This document shows positions 31,148 through 39,851 of a DNA stretch of 47,341 bases, piece after piece. The first letter of the stretch is position 1. Every line of letters starts with the position of its first letter. The DNA lies in NCBI RefSeq assembly GCF_039812505.1, contig NZ_JBDIAQ010000013.1, forward strand, positions 1-47,341. Direction: 5' to 3'. A model generated the notes under the pieces. That model was not told where the DNA came from and ran no database searches. It saw only the letters and a list, made by a program, of their open reading frames with translations. Origin of the DNA: Intrasporangium_A sp039812505. Lineage in GTDB: Bacteria > Actinomycetota > Actinomycetes > Actinomycetales > Dermatophilaceae. Position numbers and translations under genes: made by a program.

Positions 31148-33781
31148 ATGTTCGCCCTCATCCGCAACACCCGCGGCGTCCAGCGCGCCATGGTCCTGAC
31201 CGGCGTCGTCATCATCGTCCTGTTCGTCGTGCTGGCCGTCTTCGCGCCGTGGATCGCCCCCTACGGGTTCAACGACGCCAGCGCCAACGGCCACGACTTC
31301 CCGATCCAGGGGGCGCCCTCGGCCGCGCACTGGTTCGGCACGAGCGTCGGCGGCGAGGACGTGTTCTCCCGGGTCGTCTACGGGGCTCGGACCGCCCTGG
31401 AGGTGGTCGTCCTCGCCGTGGTCTTCTCGCTGTGCATCGGCGTTCCCCTCGGCCTGCTCTCCGGCTACGTGGGCCGCGCGCTCGACCGGGTCCTCGTGCT
31501 GATCACCGACGCGATGTACGCCTTCCCCTCGCTCCTGCTGGCCATCATCGTGGCCATCGTCCTGTCCGGCGGCCAGTCCGGCGTCACCGCCGGCATCATG
31601 GCAGCCGCCCTGTCGATCACGGTGGTGTTCATCCCCCAGTACTTCCGGGTGGTCCGCAACGCGACCCTGAGCGTCAAGGTCGAGCCGTACGTCGACGCGG
31701 CGCGGGTCGTCGGCACCCCGGTGCCCCGCATCCTGACCCGGCACGTCTTCTCCAACGTCCGCCAGACCCTGCCGATCATCGCGACCCTCAACGGCTCCGA
31801 GGCGATCCTGACCCTGGCCGGCCTCGGCTTCCTGGGCTTCGGCATCCAGCCGTCCGCCGCCGCCGAGTGGGGCTACGACCTGAACAAGGCGATGTCCGAC
31901 GCGACCAACGGGATCTGGTGGACCGGGGTCTTCCCGGGCACCGCGATCGTGCTGCTCGTGCTCGGGATCACCCTGGTCGGGGAGAGCCTGAACGACCTGC
32001 TCGACCCCCGGCTGCGGGCCCGGCGTGGTGACACCAGCGAGGCCGACGCGGCAGAGGTCGCGGTGGAGGGACTGGCGAGCCACGCCAGCGTCGTGCGCCG
32101 GGCCGAGGGCGACCGGCGGGTCGCGACGCTGAACCTGACCGACCTGACGGTCACCTTCCGGACCGACAGCGGCCCGGTGCACGCCGTGGACGGGGTCAGC
32201 TTCGACGTGGCACCCGGTGAGGTCGTCGCGGTGGTCGGCGAGTCGGGGTCCGGCAAGTCGGTCAGCTCCCGAGCGGTGCTGGGCCTGCTCCCCCCCACCG
32301 CCAGCGTCTCCGGGTCGGCCGTGCTCACCACCGAGTCGGGTGGTGAGCAGCAGCTCATCGGGGCGCCCGCCAAGGTGCTGCAGGAGGTGCGCGGCGACGA
32401 GGTGTCGATGATCTTCCAGGAGCCGTCCACCGCGCTCAACCCGGTCTACACGATCGGCTGGCAGATCGTCGAGGGGATCCGGGCCCACCAGAAGGTCAGC
32501 CGCCGGCACGCCCGCGCCCGGGCGGTCGAGCTGCTCGACATGGTCGGCCTGCCGGACCCCGAGCGGCGCGTCGACTACTACCCGCACCAGCTCTCCGGCG
32601 GCCAGAAGCAGCGGGTCGTCATCGCCATGGCGATCGCCTGCGAGCCCGACGTCATCGTCGCCGACGAGCCGACGACCGCGCTCGACGTGACGGTCCAGGC
32701 CGCCGTCCTGGAGCTGCTCCTGGACCTGCGCGACCGGCTCGGCACGGCGATCGTGCTGATCACGCACAACATGGGGGTCGTCGCCGACATGGCGGACCGG
32801 GTCGTGGTCATGTACCGCGGCACGATCGTCGAGGAGGCACCGGTCGGTCCGCTGTTCGCCGACCCGAAGCATCCCTACACCAGGCGCCTGCTCGACGCCG
32901 TACCGCACCTGGGCCACGGTCTCGGCACGGACCTGTCCGTGACCGAGGGCGCCGAGCCGGTGCTCGAGATCGACGACCTGGTCGTCGAGTTCCCCGGCCG
33001 GTTCGGCCAACCCCGCTTCCGGGCCGTCGACCACGTCTCGTTGACCGTGCACCGCGGCGAGGTGCTCGGCCTGGTCGGCGAGTCCGGCTCCGGCAAGTCG
33101 ACCGTGGGCCGCTGTGTCGTCGGGTTGCAGAAGCCCACCGGAGGGACGGTCCGGCTCAGCGGTCAGGTGGTCTCCGGCCTCTCGGACCGCGACCTGAAGC
33201 CGCTGCGCAGCCGGTTCGGCTTCGTCTTCCAGGACCCGGCCGCCTCGCTGAACCCGCAGATGTCGATCGGGGACTGCGTGGCCGAGCCGCTGCGCGCGGA
33301 GGGACGTCGCAGCCCCGCCGAGCAGCGGTCCCACGTGCGCGAGCTGCTCGAGCGGGTGGAGCTGCCCGCCTCGTACGATGAGCGCTTCCCCCACGAGCTG
33401 TCCGGCGGGCAGCGCCAGCGCGTCAGCCTGGCCAGGTCGCTGGCGCTGCGCCCCGAGGTGCTGATCGCCGACGAGCCGACCTCGGCCCTCGACGTGTCGG
33501 TGCAGGCCCGGGTGCTCGAGCTGTTCGCGGAGCTGCAGGACGAGCTGCACTTCGCGTGCATCTTCATCAGCCACGACCTGGCGGTCGTCGACATGCTGGC
33601 CAACCGGGTGGCCGTGATGCAGCGCGGCCGCATCGTCGAGATCGGCTCGCGCGCCCAGGTGCTCGGCTCCCCGCAGCAGGAGTACACCAAGCAGCTCATC
33701 GCGGCCGTCCCGGTGCCCGACCCCGTCGAGCAGCGGCGCCGGCGGGCCGAGCGCGGCAACCTGTTGACGGACATCAGCTGA
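31148..33781 (+). CDS. Fused DppC-like permease and two DppD/DppF-like ATPases
   Basis: One 877-residue reading frame with three importer parts. Residues 1-300: DppC-type permease with EAA loop AARVVGTPVPRILTRHVFSN. Residues about 300-335: hydrophilic linker. First ATPase: GESGSGKS at 363-370, LSGGQ near 482, VIVADEP near 502. Second ATPase: GESGSGKS near 643-650, LSGGQ at 751-755, VLIADEP near 772. No stop codon or internal start with a ribosome-binding site separates them. AGGAG precedes the ATG. Fused permease-ATPase proteins are known in actinomycetes, but a permease with both ATPases is less usual. With the upstream genes it completes an ATP-driven peptide-type importer. Confidence 0.9.
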   Translation: MFALIRNTRGVQRAMVLTGVVIIVLFVVLAVFAPWIAPYGFNDASANGHDFPIQGAPSAAHWFGTSVGGEDVFSRVVYGARTALEVVVLAVVFSLCIGVPLGLLSGYVGRALDRVLVLITDAMYAFPSLLLAIIVAIVLSGGQSGVTAGIMAAALSITVVFIPQYFRVVRNATLSVKVEPYVDAARVVGTPVPRILTRHVFSNVRQTLPIIATLNGSEAILTLAGLGFLGFGIQPSAAAEWGYDLNKAMSDATNGIWWTGVFPGTAIVLLVLGITLVGESLNDLLDPRLRARRGDTSEADAAEVAVEGLASHASVVRRAEGDRRVATLNLTDLTVTFRTDSGPVHAVDGVSFDVAPGEVVAVVGESGSGKSVSSRAVLGLLPPTASVSGSAVLTTESGGEQQLIGAPAKVLQEVRGDEVSMIFQEPSTALNPVYTIGWQIVEGIRAHQKVSRRHARARAVELLDMVGLPDPERRVDYYPHQLSGGQKQRVVIAMAIACEPDVIVADEPTTALDVTVQAAVLELLLDLRDRLGTAIVLITHNMGVVADMADRVVVMYRGTIVEEAPVGPLFADPKHPYTRRLLDAVPHLGHGLGTDLSVTEGAEPVLEIDDLVVEFPGRFGQPRFRAVDHVSLTVHRGEVLGLVGESGSGKSTVGRCVVGLQKPTGGTVRLSGQVVSGLSDRDLKPLRSRFGFVFQDPAASLNPQMSIGDCVAEPLRAEGRRSPAEQRSHVRELLERVELPASYDERFPHELSGGQRQRVSLARSLALRPEVLIADEPTSALDVSVQARVLELFAELQDELHFACIFISHDLAVVDMLANRVAVMQRGRIVEIGSRAQVLGSPQQEYTKQLIAAVPVPDPVEQRRRRAERGNLLTDIS

Positions 33782-33797
33782 GGGCCCCGGGACCGTG

Positions 33798-33846
33798 CCC
33801 CGTGGCCCGACCGTGGTCCTGGGGGCGCGGCCCCGTCGGGCCGGGG
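33798..33846. terminator. Bidirectional terminator between importer operon and DUF488 gene
   Basis: GGCCCGAC (33804-33811) pairs with GTCGGGCC (33835-33842), and after a 2-base bulge CCCC pairs with GGGG. It lies between convergent stop codons. Confidence 0.6.
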
Positions 33847-33847
33847 A

Positions 33848-34198
33848 TCACGGCTCGCGCAGGAGCTCCGAGAGCACCACTGCCTGGTTGTACTGCTCGT
33901 CCTTGGCCGAGTAGACCAACGTGACGACGTCATGGCCCGCGACGACCTCGCGCAGGTGCCCCAGAGCGTCGCTGCCGACGAGTTCGTCACGGTAGCGGCG
34001 CCGGAACTCCTCGTAGCGTTCCGGCACGTGCCCGAACCACTTGCGCAGCTCCGTCGACGGGCCCGCCTCCTTCTGCCACTCGGCGACGTGGGCCCGCTCC
34101 TTGGAGATGCCACGCGGCCAGACCCGGTCGACCAGCACCCGGTAGCCGTCCTCGGGAGCCGCCTCCTCGTAGACCCGCTTGGTGTGCACCGTTGCCAT
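33848..34198 (-). CDS. DUF488 family protein (YeaO-like)
   Basis: A 116-residue protein of the DUF488/YeaO family. Conserved segments are KRVYEEAAPEDGYRVLVDRV, WPRGISKE, and LVYSAKDEQYNQAVVL. Family members are small cytoplasmic proteins of unknown function, with a conserved Arg/Trp pocket. GAAGGAGAGGGAAGGAC lies upstream of the ATG. It is divergent from the DsbA-like gene and convergent with the importer operon. Confidence 0.9.
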   Translation of the reverse strand: MATVHTKRVYEEAAPEDGYRVLVDRVWPRGISKERAHVAEWQKEAGPSTELRKWFGHVPERYEEFRRRYRDELVGSDALGHLREVVAGHDVVTLVYSAKDEQYNQAVVLSELLREP

Positions 34199-34320
34199 GG
34201 ACCCGTCCTTCCCTCTCCTTCGAGACTAACCCGTCGGCGCGCCCCCGCCGTGGGGACGGCCCGCCGTCCAGCCGTCGGACACCCGGGAAGGGCCGCCGCC
34301 TCCGCCGTGTTGGCACGGTC

Positions 34321-35109
34321 ATGAGGATCGACATCTGGTCGGACATCGCCTGCCCGTGGTGCTTCATCGGCAAGCGGCGGTTCGAGCGGGCCCTGGTCGG
34401 GTTCGCCCACCGCGACGACGTGCAGGTGAGCTGGCACAGCTACCAGCTCGACCCGGACCTGCCCGAGCACTACGACGGCGCCGAGCTCGACTACCTCGCC
34501 GGTCGCAAGGGCATGACACCCGAGCAGGTGCGCCGGATGTTCGACCACATAGGCGGGGTCGCCGCCGGTGAGGGACTGCGCTACGACTTCGGCTCGCTCG
34601 TCGTGGCCAACAGCCTGCGCGCCCACGAGCTGGTCCACCTGGCCGCCGCGCACGGTCTGGACGGACCCGTCAACGAGGCGCTACTGTCGGCCCACTTCGA
34701 GCACGGCGAGGACATCGGCTCGCTCGAGGTCCTGGTCCGCATCGGCACCGCGGCGGGGCTGGACGGCAGCGAGGTCGAGCAGGCTCTGGCAGACGGGCGT
34801 TACCGCGCAGCAGTGCAGTCGGACATCCGCCGCGCGGGAAGCCTCGGCATCCAGGGCGTCCCGTTCTTCGTGCTCGACGACAAGTACGGCGTGTCCGGCG
34901 CCCAGCCGACGGAGGTCTTCAGCGAGACGCTGGAGCAGGTGTGGCGCGAGGCGAACCCACTCGTCATGGTGAGCCCGGTTGCGGCCGAGGACGACCCGGC
35001 GTGCGGTCCCGACGGCTGCGTCATCCCGGGCCGATCGGCCGTTCCTGCGCGGGCGCCTCAACCGGCGGCGGCTCGGTCGGCCCGCCACTCCGACCGGAGT
35101 ATCGAGTAG
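34321..35109 (+). CDS. DsbA-family (FrnE-like) oxidoreductase
   Basis: A 262-residue thioredoxin-fold protein without a signal peptide. The active-site CPWC motif is at residues about 12-15 (SDIACPWCFIGKRRFE). The DsbA helical insert follows, and the cis-Pro loop is GIQGVPFFVLDDKYGVSGAQ. The FrnE-type proteins are cytoplasmic thiol-disulfide enzymes linked to polyketide or oxidative-stress metabolism. The C-terminal 50 residues, including two Cys (DPACGPDGCVIPG), are unusual. Its 3' end overlaps the convergent GNAT gene by 52 bases. Earlier in-frame starts lack support. Confidence 0.9.
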   Translation: MRIDIWSDIACPWCFIGKRRFERALVGFAHRDDVQVSWHSYQLDPDLPEHYDGAELDYLAGRKGMTPEQVRRMFDHIGGVAAGEGLRYDFGSLVVANSLRAHELVHLAAAHGLDGPVNEALLSAHFEHGEDIGSLEVLVRIGTAAGLDGSEVEQALADGRYRAAVQSDIRRAGSLGIQGVPFFVLDDKYGVSGAQPTEVFSETLEQVWREANPLVMVSPVAAEDDPACGPDGCVIPGRSAVPARAPQPAAARSARHSDRSIE

Positions 35110-35570
35110 AGCCTGCCGTCGTGCCATGAGCCGTTGCGCCACTGCCCGCCGCGCACGACCCCCTCGGCCGTGAACCCGGCCTTGGCCAAGGCGCGCTGCT
35201 CGGCGCCGTTGGTGACGTCGGTGTGCGCCTGCACCCGGTTGGTCGCAGTGTGCCGGAAGAGCAGGTCCACCAGGTCACGCTGGGCCTGCGTGCCGACCCC
35301 GGCTCCGCGGGCGTCCGCCCGCAGCCAGATGCCGATCATCGGGCACCGGGACGCCTCGTTGGGACCCCAGCCCACCCAGGTCCAGCTCATCGTCCCGACC
35401 AGGCGGCCGTCGGCCACGACACCGAGGTGGCCGTCGCCGTCGAGTCGACACGGCGGCCCGAGGTGGGCGTCCCGGGGCCCGAAGTCGTCGAACTCCGAGT
35501 CGGCAGGCCAGTCCTGCGCGAGCTCGCCGGAGCGGAGCGGACGAAGCGCGACCGACGGGGTGAGCGGCAT
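35058..35570 (-). CDS. GNAT-family N-acetyltransferase (RimJ/RimL type)
   Basis: A 170-residue GNAT protein. The acetyl-CoA region is IGIWLRADARGAGVGTQAQR (about 92-111), with VQAHTDVTNGAEQRALAKAG and FTAEGVVRGGQWRNG characteristic of the RimJ/RimL-like Acetyltransf_3 group. The target is unknown; ribosomal or small-molecule amines are typical. The ATG is fixed by TAGTCT 6 bases upstream and is embedded in a GCGGCATAC motif copy. It overlaps the convergent DsbA-like gene at its 3' end. Confidence 0.9.
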   Translation of the reverse strand: MPLTPSVALRPLRSGELAQDWPADSEFDDFGPRDAHLGPPCRLDGDGHLGVVADGRLVGTMSWTWVGWGPNEASRCPMIGIWLRADARGAGVGTQAQRDLVDLLFRHTATNRVQAHTDVTNGAEQRALAKAGFTAEGVVRGGQWRNGSWHDGRLYSILRSEWRADRAAAG

Positions 35571-35576
35571 ACCGGA

Positions 35577-35582
35577 AGACTA
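35577..35582 (-). promoter_or_regulatory. -10 box TAGTCT of the GNAT gene
   Basis: The minus strand reads TAGTCTTCCGGTATGCCGCT. The module differs from the dapE start region by one base in the box and one after the start. Confidence 0.65.
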
Positions 35583-35621
35583 CGAGGAGCAGGATGGAGA
35601 CGTGCGCAGGAAGGAGGACGG

Positions 35622-37262
35622 ATGCAGCTGAGCCGCCTCGTGCACCCGCGTGACTCACGCACCCCCGTCCTCGTCGCGCTCATGCTCGCGATGGCCCTCA
35701 TCGCGATGGACACGACGATCGTGGCAACCGCGATCCCCCAGGTCGTCAGCGACCTGGGGGGGTTCGCCCTCGTCGGCTGGGTCTTCTCGATCTACCTGCT
35801 CGCCCAGACGGTGACGATCCCGATCTACGGGAAGTTCGCCGACATCTACGGGCGCAAGCCGATCCTCGTCATCGGCTCGGTGATCTTCCTGGTGGGCTCG
35901 GTCCTGTCGGCCTTCTCGTGGAACATGCTCGCCCTGATCCTCTTCCGCGCGCTGCAGGGGTTCGGTGCCGGTGCGATCGGCGCGACGGTCAACACCCTGG
36001 CCGGCGACCTCTACGACATTCGCGAGCGGGGACGCATCCAGGGCTACCTGTCCAGCGTCTGGGGCATCTCTGCCGTCGTGGCGCCGACGCTCGGCGGCAT
36101 CTTCGCCCAGTACACGAGCTGGCGCTGGATCTTCCTGGTCAACATCCCCATCGGCGCCATCGCCCTGACTTTCATCGTGCGCCGGGTCCACGAGGACGTG
36201 GAGCACCACCGGCACCGGATCGACTGGGTGGGCGCGGTGCTGCTGTTCCTGGCCGCCGGGCTAGGCATGTTCGGCGTGCTGCAGGGGGGCACCAGCTGGC
36301 CCTGGTGGTCGGTGCCGAGCGTGGTGATCTTCGTGGCCGCCGGACTCTCCGGCGTCGCCGCCGTGCGCGTCGAGCGGCGGGCCGCGGAGCCGATCATGCC
36401 GATGTGGCTGTGGACGAAGCGGATCACCGCGGGATCCTACGTGGCCACGATCCTCGCGGGCCTGGCCGTCATCGGCCTGTCCACCTTCCTGCCGACCTGG
36501 GCGCAGGCGGTCGGTGGCCTGACCCCGGTGGCGGCCGGCTTCGTGCTCGGGACGATGAGCATGAGCTGGCCGATCGCCTCGGGCCTGTCCAGCCGGCTCT
36601 ACCTGCGCATCGGCTTCCGGGACACCGCGATCGTCGGTGCCGGGTTCGCGATCGCGTCCGGGGTGGTCTTCGTCCAGGTCCGCCAGGACAGCACCATCTG
36701 GCTGGCCGTCCTCGGCAGCGTGCTCATGGGTGCCGGGATGGGCCTGATCACCACCCCGCTCATCGTCGGGCTGCAGTCGATGGTCACGTGGTCGCAGCGC
36801 GGGGTGATCACCGGCGGCGCGATGTTCTCGCGCTTCCTCGGGCAGAGCCTGGGAGCCGCGGTCTTCGGCGCGATAACCAACCTCGTCCTGCTGCGCCACC
36901 TCGAGACGACCCCGGCAGACCTGCGCGGGATCGTCCCGTCGAGCGTCGACGAGGTGAGCCGGGCCCTACTCGGACACCCGTCGCCGGCCGCGCAGGAGTT
37001 CATGCGTTCTGCCCTGCAGGCCTCGACCCATGCGGTGTTCCTCGGCCTGCTCGCGGCCGGGGTCGCCTCGCTGCTCGTGCTGCTCGTCGTGCCACGGCAC
37101 TTCCCCACGGTCGAGGAGGCCCCGTCGGAGGCGTCCGCCGCCGGGGGGACGACCACACCGCAGGCCGCGACTCCCGACCGTGCGGTGCCGGTCGACCGGG
37201 AGGCCTCCGCGGCTGGGGAGGCCGGCGACGCCCGAGGGCACCGGCCCTCGGAAGCCGGCTGA
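35622..37262 (+). CDS. MFS transporter, DHA2 (14-helix) drug:H+ antiporter family
   Basis: A 546-residue polytopic protein with about 14 helices. Family motifs: LDTTIV-like AMDTTIVATAIPQVVSDLG in helix 1 (motif D1), GKFADIYGRKPILVIGS (motif A), and GFGAGAIGATVNTLAGDLYD. The hydrophilic tail from about residue 500 is Pro/Ala/Thr-rich. DHA2 members export drugs or metabolites using the proton gradient; the substrate is unknown and no TetR-type regulator is adjacent. AAGGAGGACGG precedes the ATG. The extended frame to 35223 is a shadow over the divergent GNAT gene. Confidence 0.92.
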   Translation: MQLSRLVHPRDSRTPVLVALMLAMALIAMDTTIVATAIPQVVSDLGGFALVGWVFSIYLLAQTVTIPIYGKFADIYGRKPILVIGSVIFLVGSVLSAFSWNMLALILFRALQGFGAGAIGATVNTLAGDLYDIRERGRIQGYLSSVWGISAVVAPTLGGIFAQYTSWRWIFLVNIPIGAIALTFIVRRVHEDVEHHRHRIDWVGAVLLFLAAGLGMFGVLQGGTSWPWWSVPSVVIFVAAGLSGVAAVRVERRAAEPIMPMWLWTKRITAGSYVATILAGLAVIGLSTFLPTWAQAVGGLTPVAAGFVLGTMSMSWPIASGLSSRLYLRIGFRDTAIVGAGFAIASGVVFVQVRQDSTIWLAVLGSVLMGAGMGLITTPLIVGLQSMVTWSQRGVITGGAMFSRFLGQSLGAAVFGAITNLVLLRHLETTPADLRGIVPSSVDEVSRALLGHPSPAAQEFMRSALQASTHAVFLGLLAAGVASLLVLLVVPRHFPTVEEAPSEASAAGGTTTPQAATPDRAVPVDREASAAGEAGDARGHRPSEAG

Positions 37263-37284
37263 GCGGCATACCTCCTCCGGCCGG

Positions 37285-37290
37285 TAACGT
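37285..37290 (+). promoter_or_regulatory. -10 box TAACGT of the PIG-L gene
   Basis: TAACGT, then GCGGGC, then the ATG at 37297 (6 bases). It lies 14 bases after a GCGGCATACC copy that directly follows the MFS stop codon. Confidence 0.6.
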
Positions 37291-37296
37291 GCGGGC

Positions 37297-38019
37297 ATGG
37301 CCGACCTCGAGCTGTTCGACGACCCTGACGTGACCCGGGTGCTGTGCGTGGTGGCCCACCCGGACGACATGGAGTACGGCGCGTCGGCGGCGGTCGCGCA
37401 GTGGACCTCCCACGGCATCGAGGTCGCCTACCTGCTGCTGACGTCGGGCGAGGCAGGGATCCGCGACCGTGACCCTGCGCAGGTTGGACCGCTGCGCGCC
37501 CGGGAGCAGCGGCGGGCCTGCGCCACGGTCGGGGTGGAGGACCTGACGATCCTCGACCTGCCCGACGGGGTGCTCGAGCCCGACCTGGCCACCCGCAGGC
37601 ACGTGGCCCGCCGGATCCGACAGGTCCGGCCGCACGCCATCCTCTGCACCACCTGGGATCTCGAGGTGCCATGGGGCCTCAACCACGCCGACCACCGCGC
37701 GGCCGGGCTGGCGACCGCCGACGCGATCCGCGATGCCGACAACCCGTGGGTCTTCCGCGAGCTGCGCGAGCAGGAGGGCCTCGAGCCGTGGTCCACGCGG
37801 TGGTTGCTCGTGACCGGCGCGACCCCGACCCACGCGATCGAGCTCGGCGCCGACGCCGTCGAGAAGGCGGTCGCCTCGCTCGAGGCGCACGAGGTCTACC
37901 TCGCGGCCCTGCCGGACCACCCGGCGCCGCGCGAGCTGGTCACCGGAGTCGTCACGCAGGGCGGCGCGGCTGCGGGCGTCGAGCGGGCCCTGGGCGTGCG
38001 GGCGATCCGGATGGGCTGA
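37297..38019 (+). CDS. PIG-L/LmbE-family deacetylase
   Basis: A 240-residue zinc-dependent deacetylase-like protein. Zinc motifs are VVAHPDDMEYGASAAV (about 21-36) and GLNHADHRAAGLATAD (about 127-142). It could be a mycothiol-conjugate-type or sugar deacetylase. It is clearly distinct from MshB at 20939, being shorter and with MEYGA instead of ETLTCG after the first motif. No biosynthetic cluster surrounds it, so the substrate is open. The message looks leaderless. Confidence 0.9.
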   Translation: MADLELFDDPDVTRVLCVVAHPDDMEYGASAAVAQWTSHGIEVAYLLLTSGEAGIRDRDPAQVGPLRAREQRRACATVGVEDLTILDLPDGVLEPDLATRRHVARRIRQVRPHAILCTTWDLEVPWGLNHADHRAAGLATADAIRDADNPWVFRELREQEGLEPWSTRWLLVTGATPTHAIELGADAVEKAVASLEAHEVYLAALPDHPAPRELVTGVVTQGGAAAGVERALGVRAIRMG

Positions 38020-38093
38020 GCCGGCGACCGCGCGGCGGGTACGACGGCACCGACGAGCTCCCGGCGCGCCCCGGCCGAGCCGTTGCCGCGACA

Positions 38094-38099
38094 TACGCT
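38094..38099 (+). promoter_or_regulatory. -10 box TACGCT of the DUF2461 gene
   Basis: The string TACGCTGCCGGTATG gives 6-base spacing to the ATG at 38106. Confidence 0.6.
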
Positions 38100-38105
38100 G
38101 CCGGT

Positions 38106-38768
38106 ATGACGTTCACCGGGCTCCCAAGGGCCGCCGTCGACTTCTACGCCGCCCTCGAGAAGGACAACAGCAGGCAGTTCTGGCTCGCCCACCGCGACAC
38201 CTACGACCGGGCCGTCCACGACCCGATGACCGCCCTGCTGCACCTGCTCGAGGGCGAGTTCGGCCCGGGCAAGGCGTTCCGCCCTTACCGCAACCTGCGC
38301 TACTCCCGCGACAAGACCCCGTACAAGACCAACCAGGGGATCTTCGTTGGGGCCGCCGGGCCCTTCACCGGCTGGTACGCGGAGGTGTCGGCCGAAGGGT
38401 TCCGCCTCGGCGGCGGCTTCTACCACCCCGACGGAGCGGCCCTCGCGGCCTACCGCACCGCCGTGGCCGGGCCGTCCGGCGCCGCGCTGGCCGGGATGGT
38501 CGCCGACCTGACCGACTCCGGGTGGGAGCTGAACGACGAGGCGCTGCGCACCGCACCTCGCGGGGTCCCACGCGACCACCCCCGGATCGCCCTGTTGCGG
38601 CACCGGACGCTGACGGTGATGCGCTGGATCGCCGACCCCGCCGTCGTCGAGACGCCCCGGCTGGCCGAGCAGGTGCGGGAGCGGTGGCGCGAGGTGCGCC
38701 CCCTCGTCGAGTGGCTCGCTGCCGTGGTGGGTCGGGCAGGCCCGGGCGAACGAGCCGATCCGCGGTAG
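38106..38768 (+). CDS. DUF2461 / TIGR02453 family protein
   Basis: A 220-residue protein with the family core motifs FYAALEKDNSRQFWLAHRDT near residue 12, and YRNLRYSRDKTPYKTNQGIF (about 62-81), where the Arg-Asp-Lys-Thr-Pro-Tyr-Lys stretch is the signature. GGFYHPDGAALAAYR follows. The family occurs across bacteria and fungi with no assigned activity. The start is set by the -10 box 6 bases upstream, not by the long open frame that continues leftwards through the PIG-L gene. Confidence 0.92.
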   Translation: MTFTGLPRAAVDFYAALEKDNSRQFWLAHRDTYDRAVHDPMTALLHLLEGEFGPGKAFRPYRNLRYSRDKTPYKTNQGIFVGAAGPFTGWYAEVSAEGFRLGGGFYHPDGAALAAYRTAVAGPSGAALAGMVADLTDSGWELNDEALRTAPRGVPRDHPRIALLRHRTLTVMRWIADPAVVETPRLAEQVRERWREVRPLVEWLAAVVGRAGPGERADPR

Positions 38769-38831
38769 GCGTCCCGCCGGATCGGGGGCCGACCTGCGGA
38801 AGCACGAGCGGCGCATCGACGTTGCAGCGGC

Positions 38832-39851
38832 ATGAAGAGGATCGGGTTCCTGTCGTTCGGCCACTGGACGCCCTCACCGCACTCCGCGACGTGCAGCGCC
38901 TCCGACGCGCTGCTCCAGTCGATCGAGCTGGCCGTCGCCGCCGAGGAGCTCGGCGCCGACGGGGCGTACTTCCGCGTGCACCACTTCGCGCGCCAGCTCG
39001 GGTCCCCGTTCCCCTTGCTCGCGGCGATCGGCGCTCGTACCAAGCGGATCGAGATCGGCACCGGCGTGATCGACATGCGCTACGAGAACCCCTTCTACAT
39101 GGTCGAGGACGCGGGTGCCGCCGACCTCATCTCGGGCGGGCGGCTCCAGCTCGGGATCAGCCGGGGGTCGCCCGAGCAGGTCGTCGACGGCTACCGCTAC
39201 TTCGGCCACGTCCCGAAGGAGGGTTCGGACGCGGCCACGATGGCGCGCCGGCACGCGGCAACCTTCCTCGAGCTGCTCGACGGTAAGGGCTTCGCCGAGC
39301 CGAACCCCCGCCCGATGTTCCCCAACCCCCCGGGCCTGCTTCGGCTCGAGCCACACTCGCCGGGTCTGCGGGACCGGATCTGGTGGGGCGCCGGGTCACG
39401 GGCCACCGCCGAGTGGACCGCCGGGCAGGGGCTGAACCTGATGAGCTCGACGCTGCTCACCGAGGACACCGGGGTGCCGTTCCACCAGCTGCAGGCCGAG
39501 CAGATCCAACGCTTCCGCGACGCGTGGGCGGCGGCCGGGCACGAGCGCGCGGCGCGGGTCTCGGTCAGCCGCAGCATCTTCCCGATCGTCAGCGACCTGG
39601 ACCGGGCCTACTTCCTGCGCGAGACCGCGAGCCAGGACCAGGTCGGCCTCCTCGAGGGCGGGCTGGCCAGGTTCGGCAAGACGTATGCCGCCGAGCCCGA
39701 ACAGCTCGTCCGTGACCTCGCCCGCGACGAGGCGGTCGCGGCGGCGGACACCCTGCTGCTGACCGTGCCGAACCAGCTCGGGGTCGACTACAACGCCCAC
39801 GTGCTGGAGAGCATCCTGCGGCTGGTCGCGCCGGAGCTGGGGTGGCGCTGA
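38832..39851 (+). CDS. LLM-class flavin-dependent oxidoreductase
   Basis: A 339-residue luciferase-like monooxygenase-fold protein. Typical features: MKRIGFLSFGHW start, AVAAEELGADGAYFRVHHFA with the conserved His pair, TKRIEIGTGVIDMRYENPFY, and GGRLQLGISRGSPEQVVDG. These enzymes use FMN or F420; which one is not shown. The C-terminal Tyr-Ala-Ala at 39683 carries a motif copy. No clear ribosome-binding site precedes the ATG. A lone copy of the 9755-type repeat lies just after its stop codon. Confidence 0.9.
   Translation: MKRIGFLSFGHWTPSPHSATCSASDALLQSIELAVAAEELGADGAYFRVHHFARQLGSPFPLLAAIGARTKRIEIGTGVIDMRYENPFYMVEDAGAADLISGGRLQLGISRGSPEQVVDGYRYFGHVPKEGSDAATMARRHAATFLELLDGKGFAEPNPRPMFPNPPGLLRLEPHSPGLRDRIWWGAGSRATAEWTAGQGLNLMSSTLLTEDTGVPFHQLQAEQIQRFRDAWAAAGHERAARVSVSRSIFPIVSDLDRAYFLRETASQDQVGLLEGGLARFGKTYAAEPEQLVRDLARDEAVAAADTLLLTVPNQLGVDYNAHVLESILRLVAPELGWR

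Noticed and set aside
30992..33574. 860-residue minus-strand open frame opposite the fused ABC gene
   Set aside because: It mirrors the codon bias of the real gene and shows no motif, start signal or terminator of its own.
31148..33781. Splitting the fused ABC gene into separate permease and ATPase genes
   Set aside because: The frame is open throughout, the linker is normal hydrophilic protein, and no internal start with a ribosome-binding site or -10 box was seen at the domain borders.
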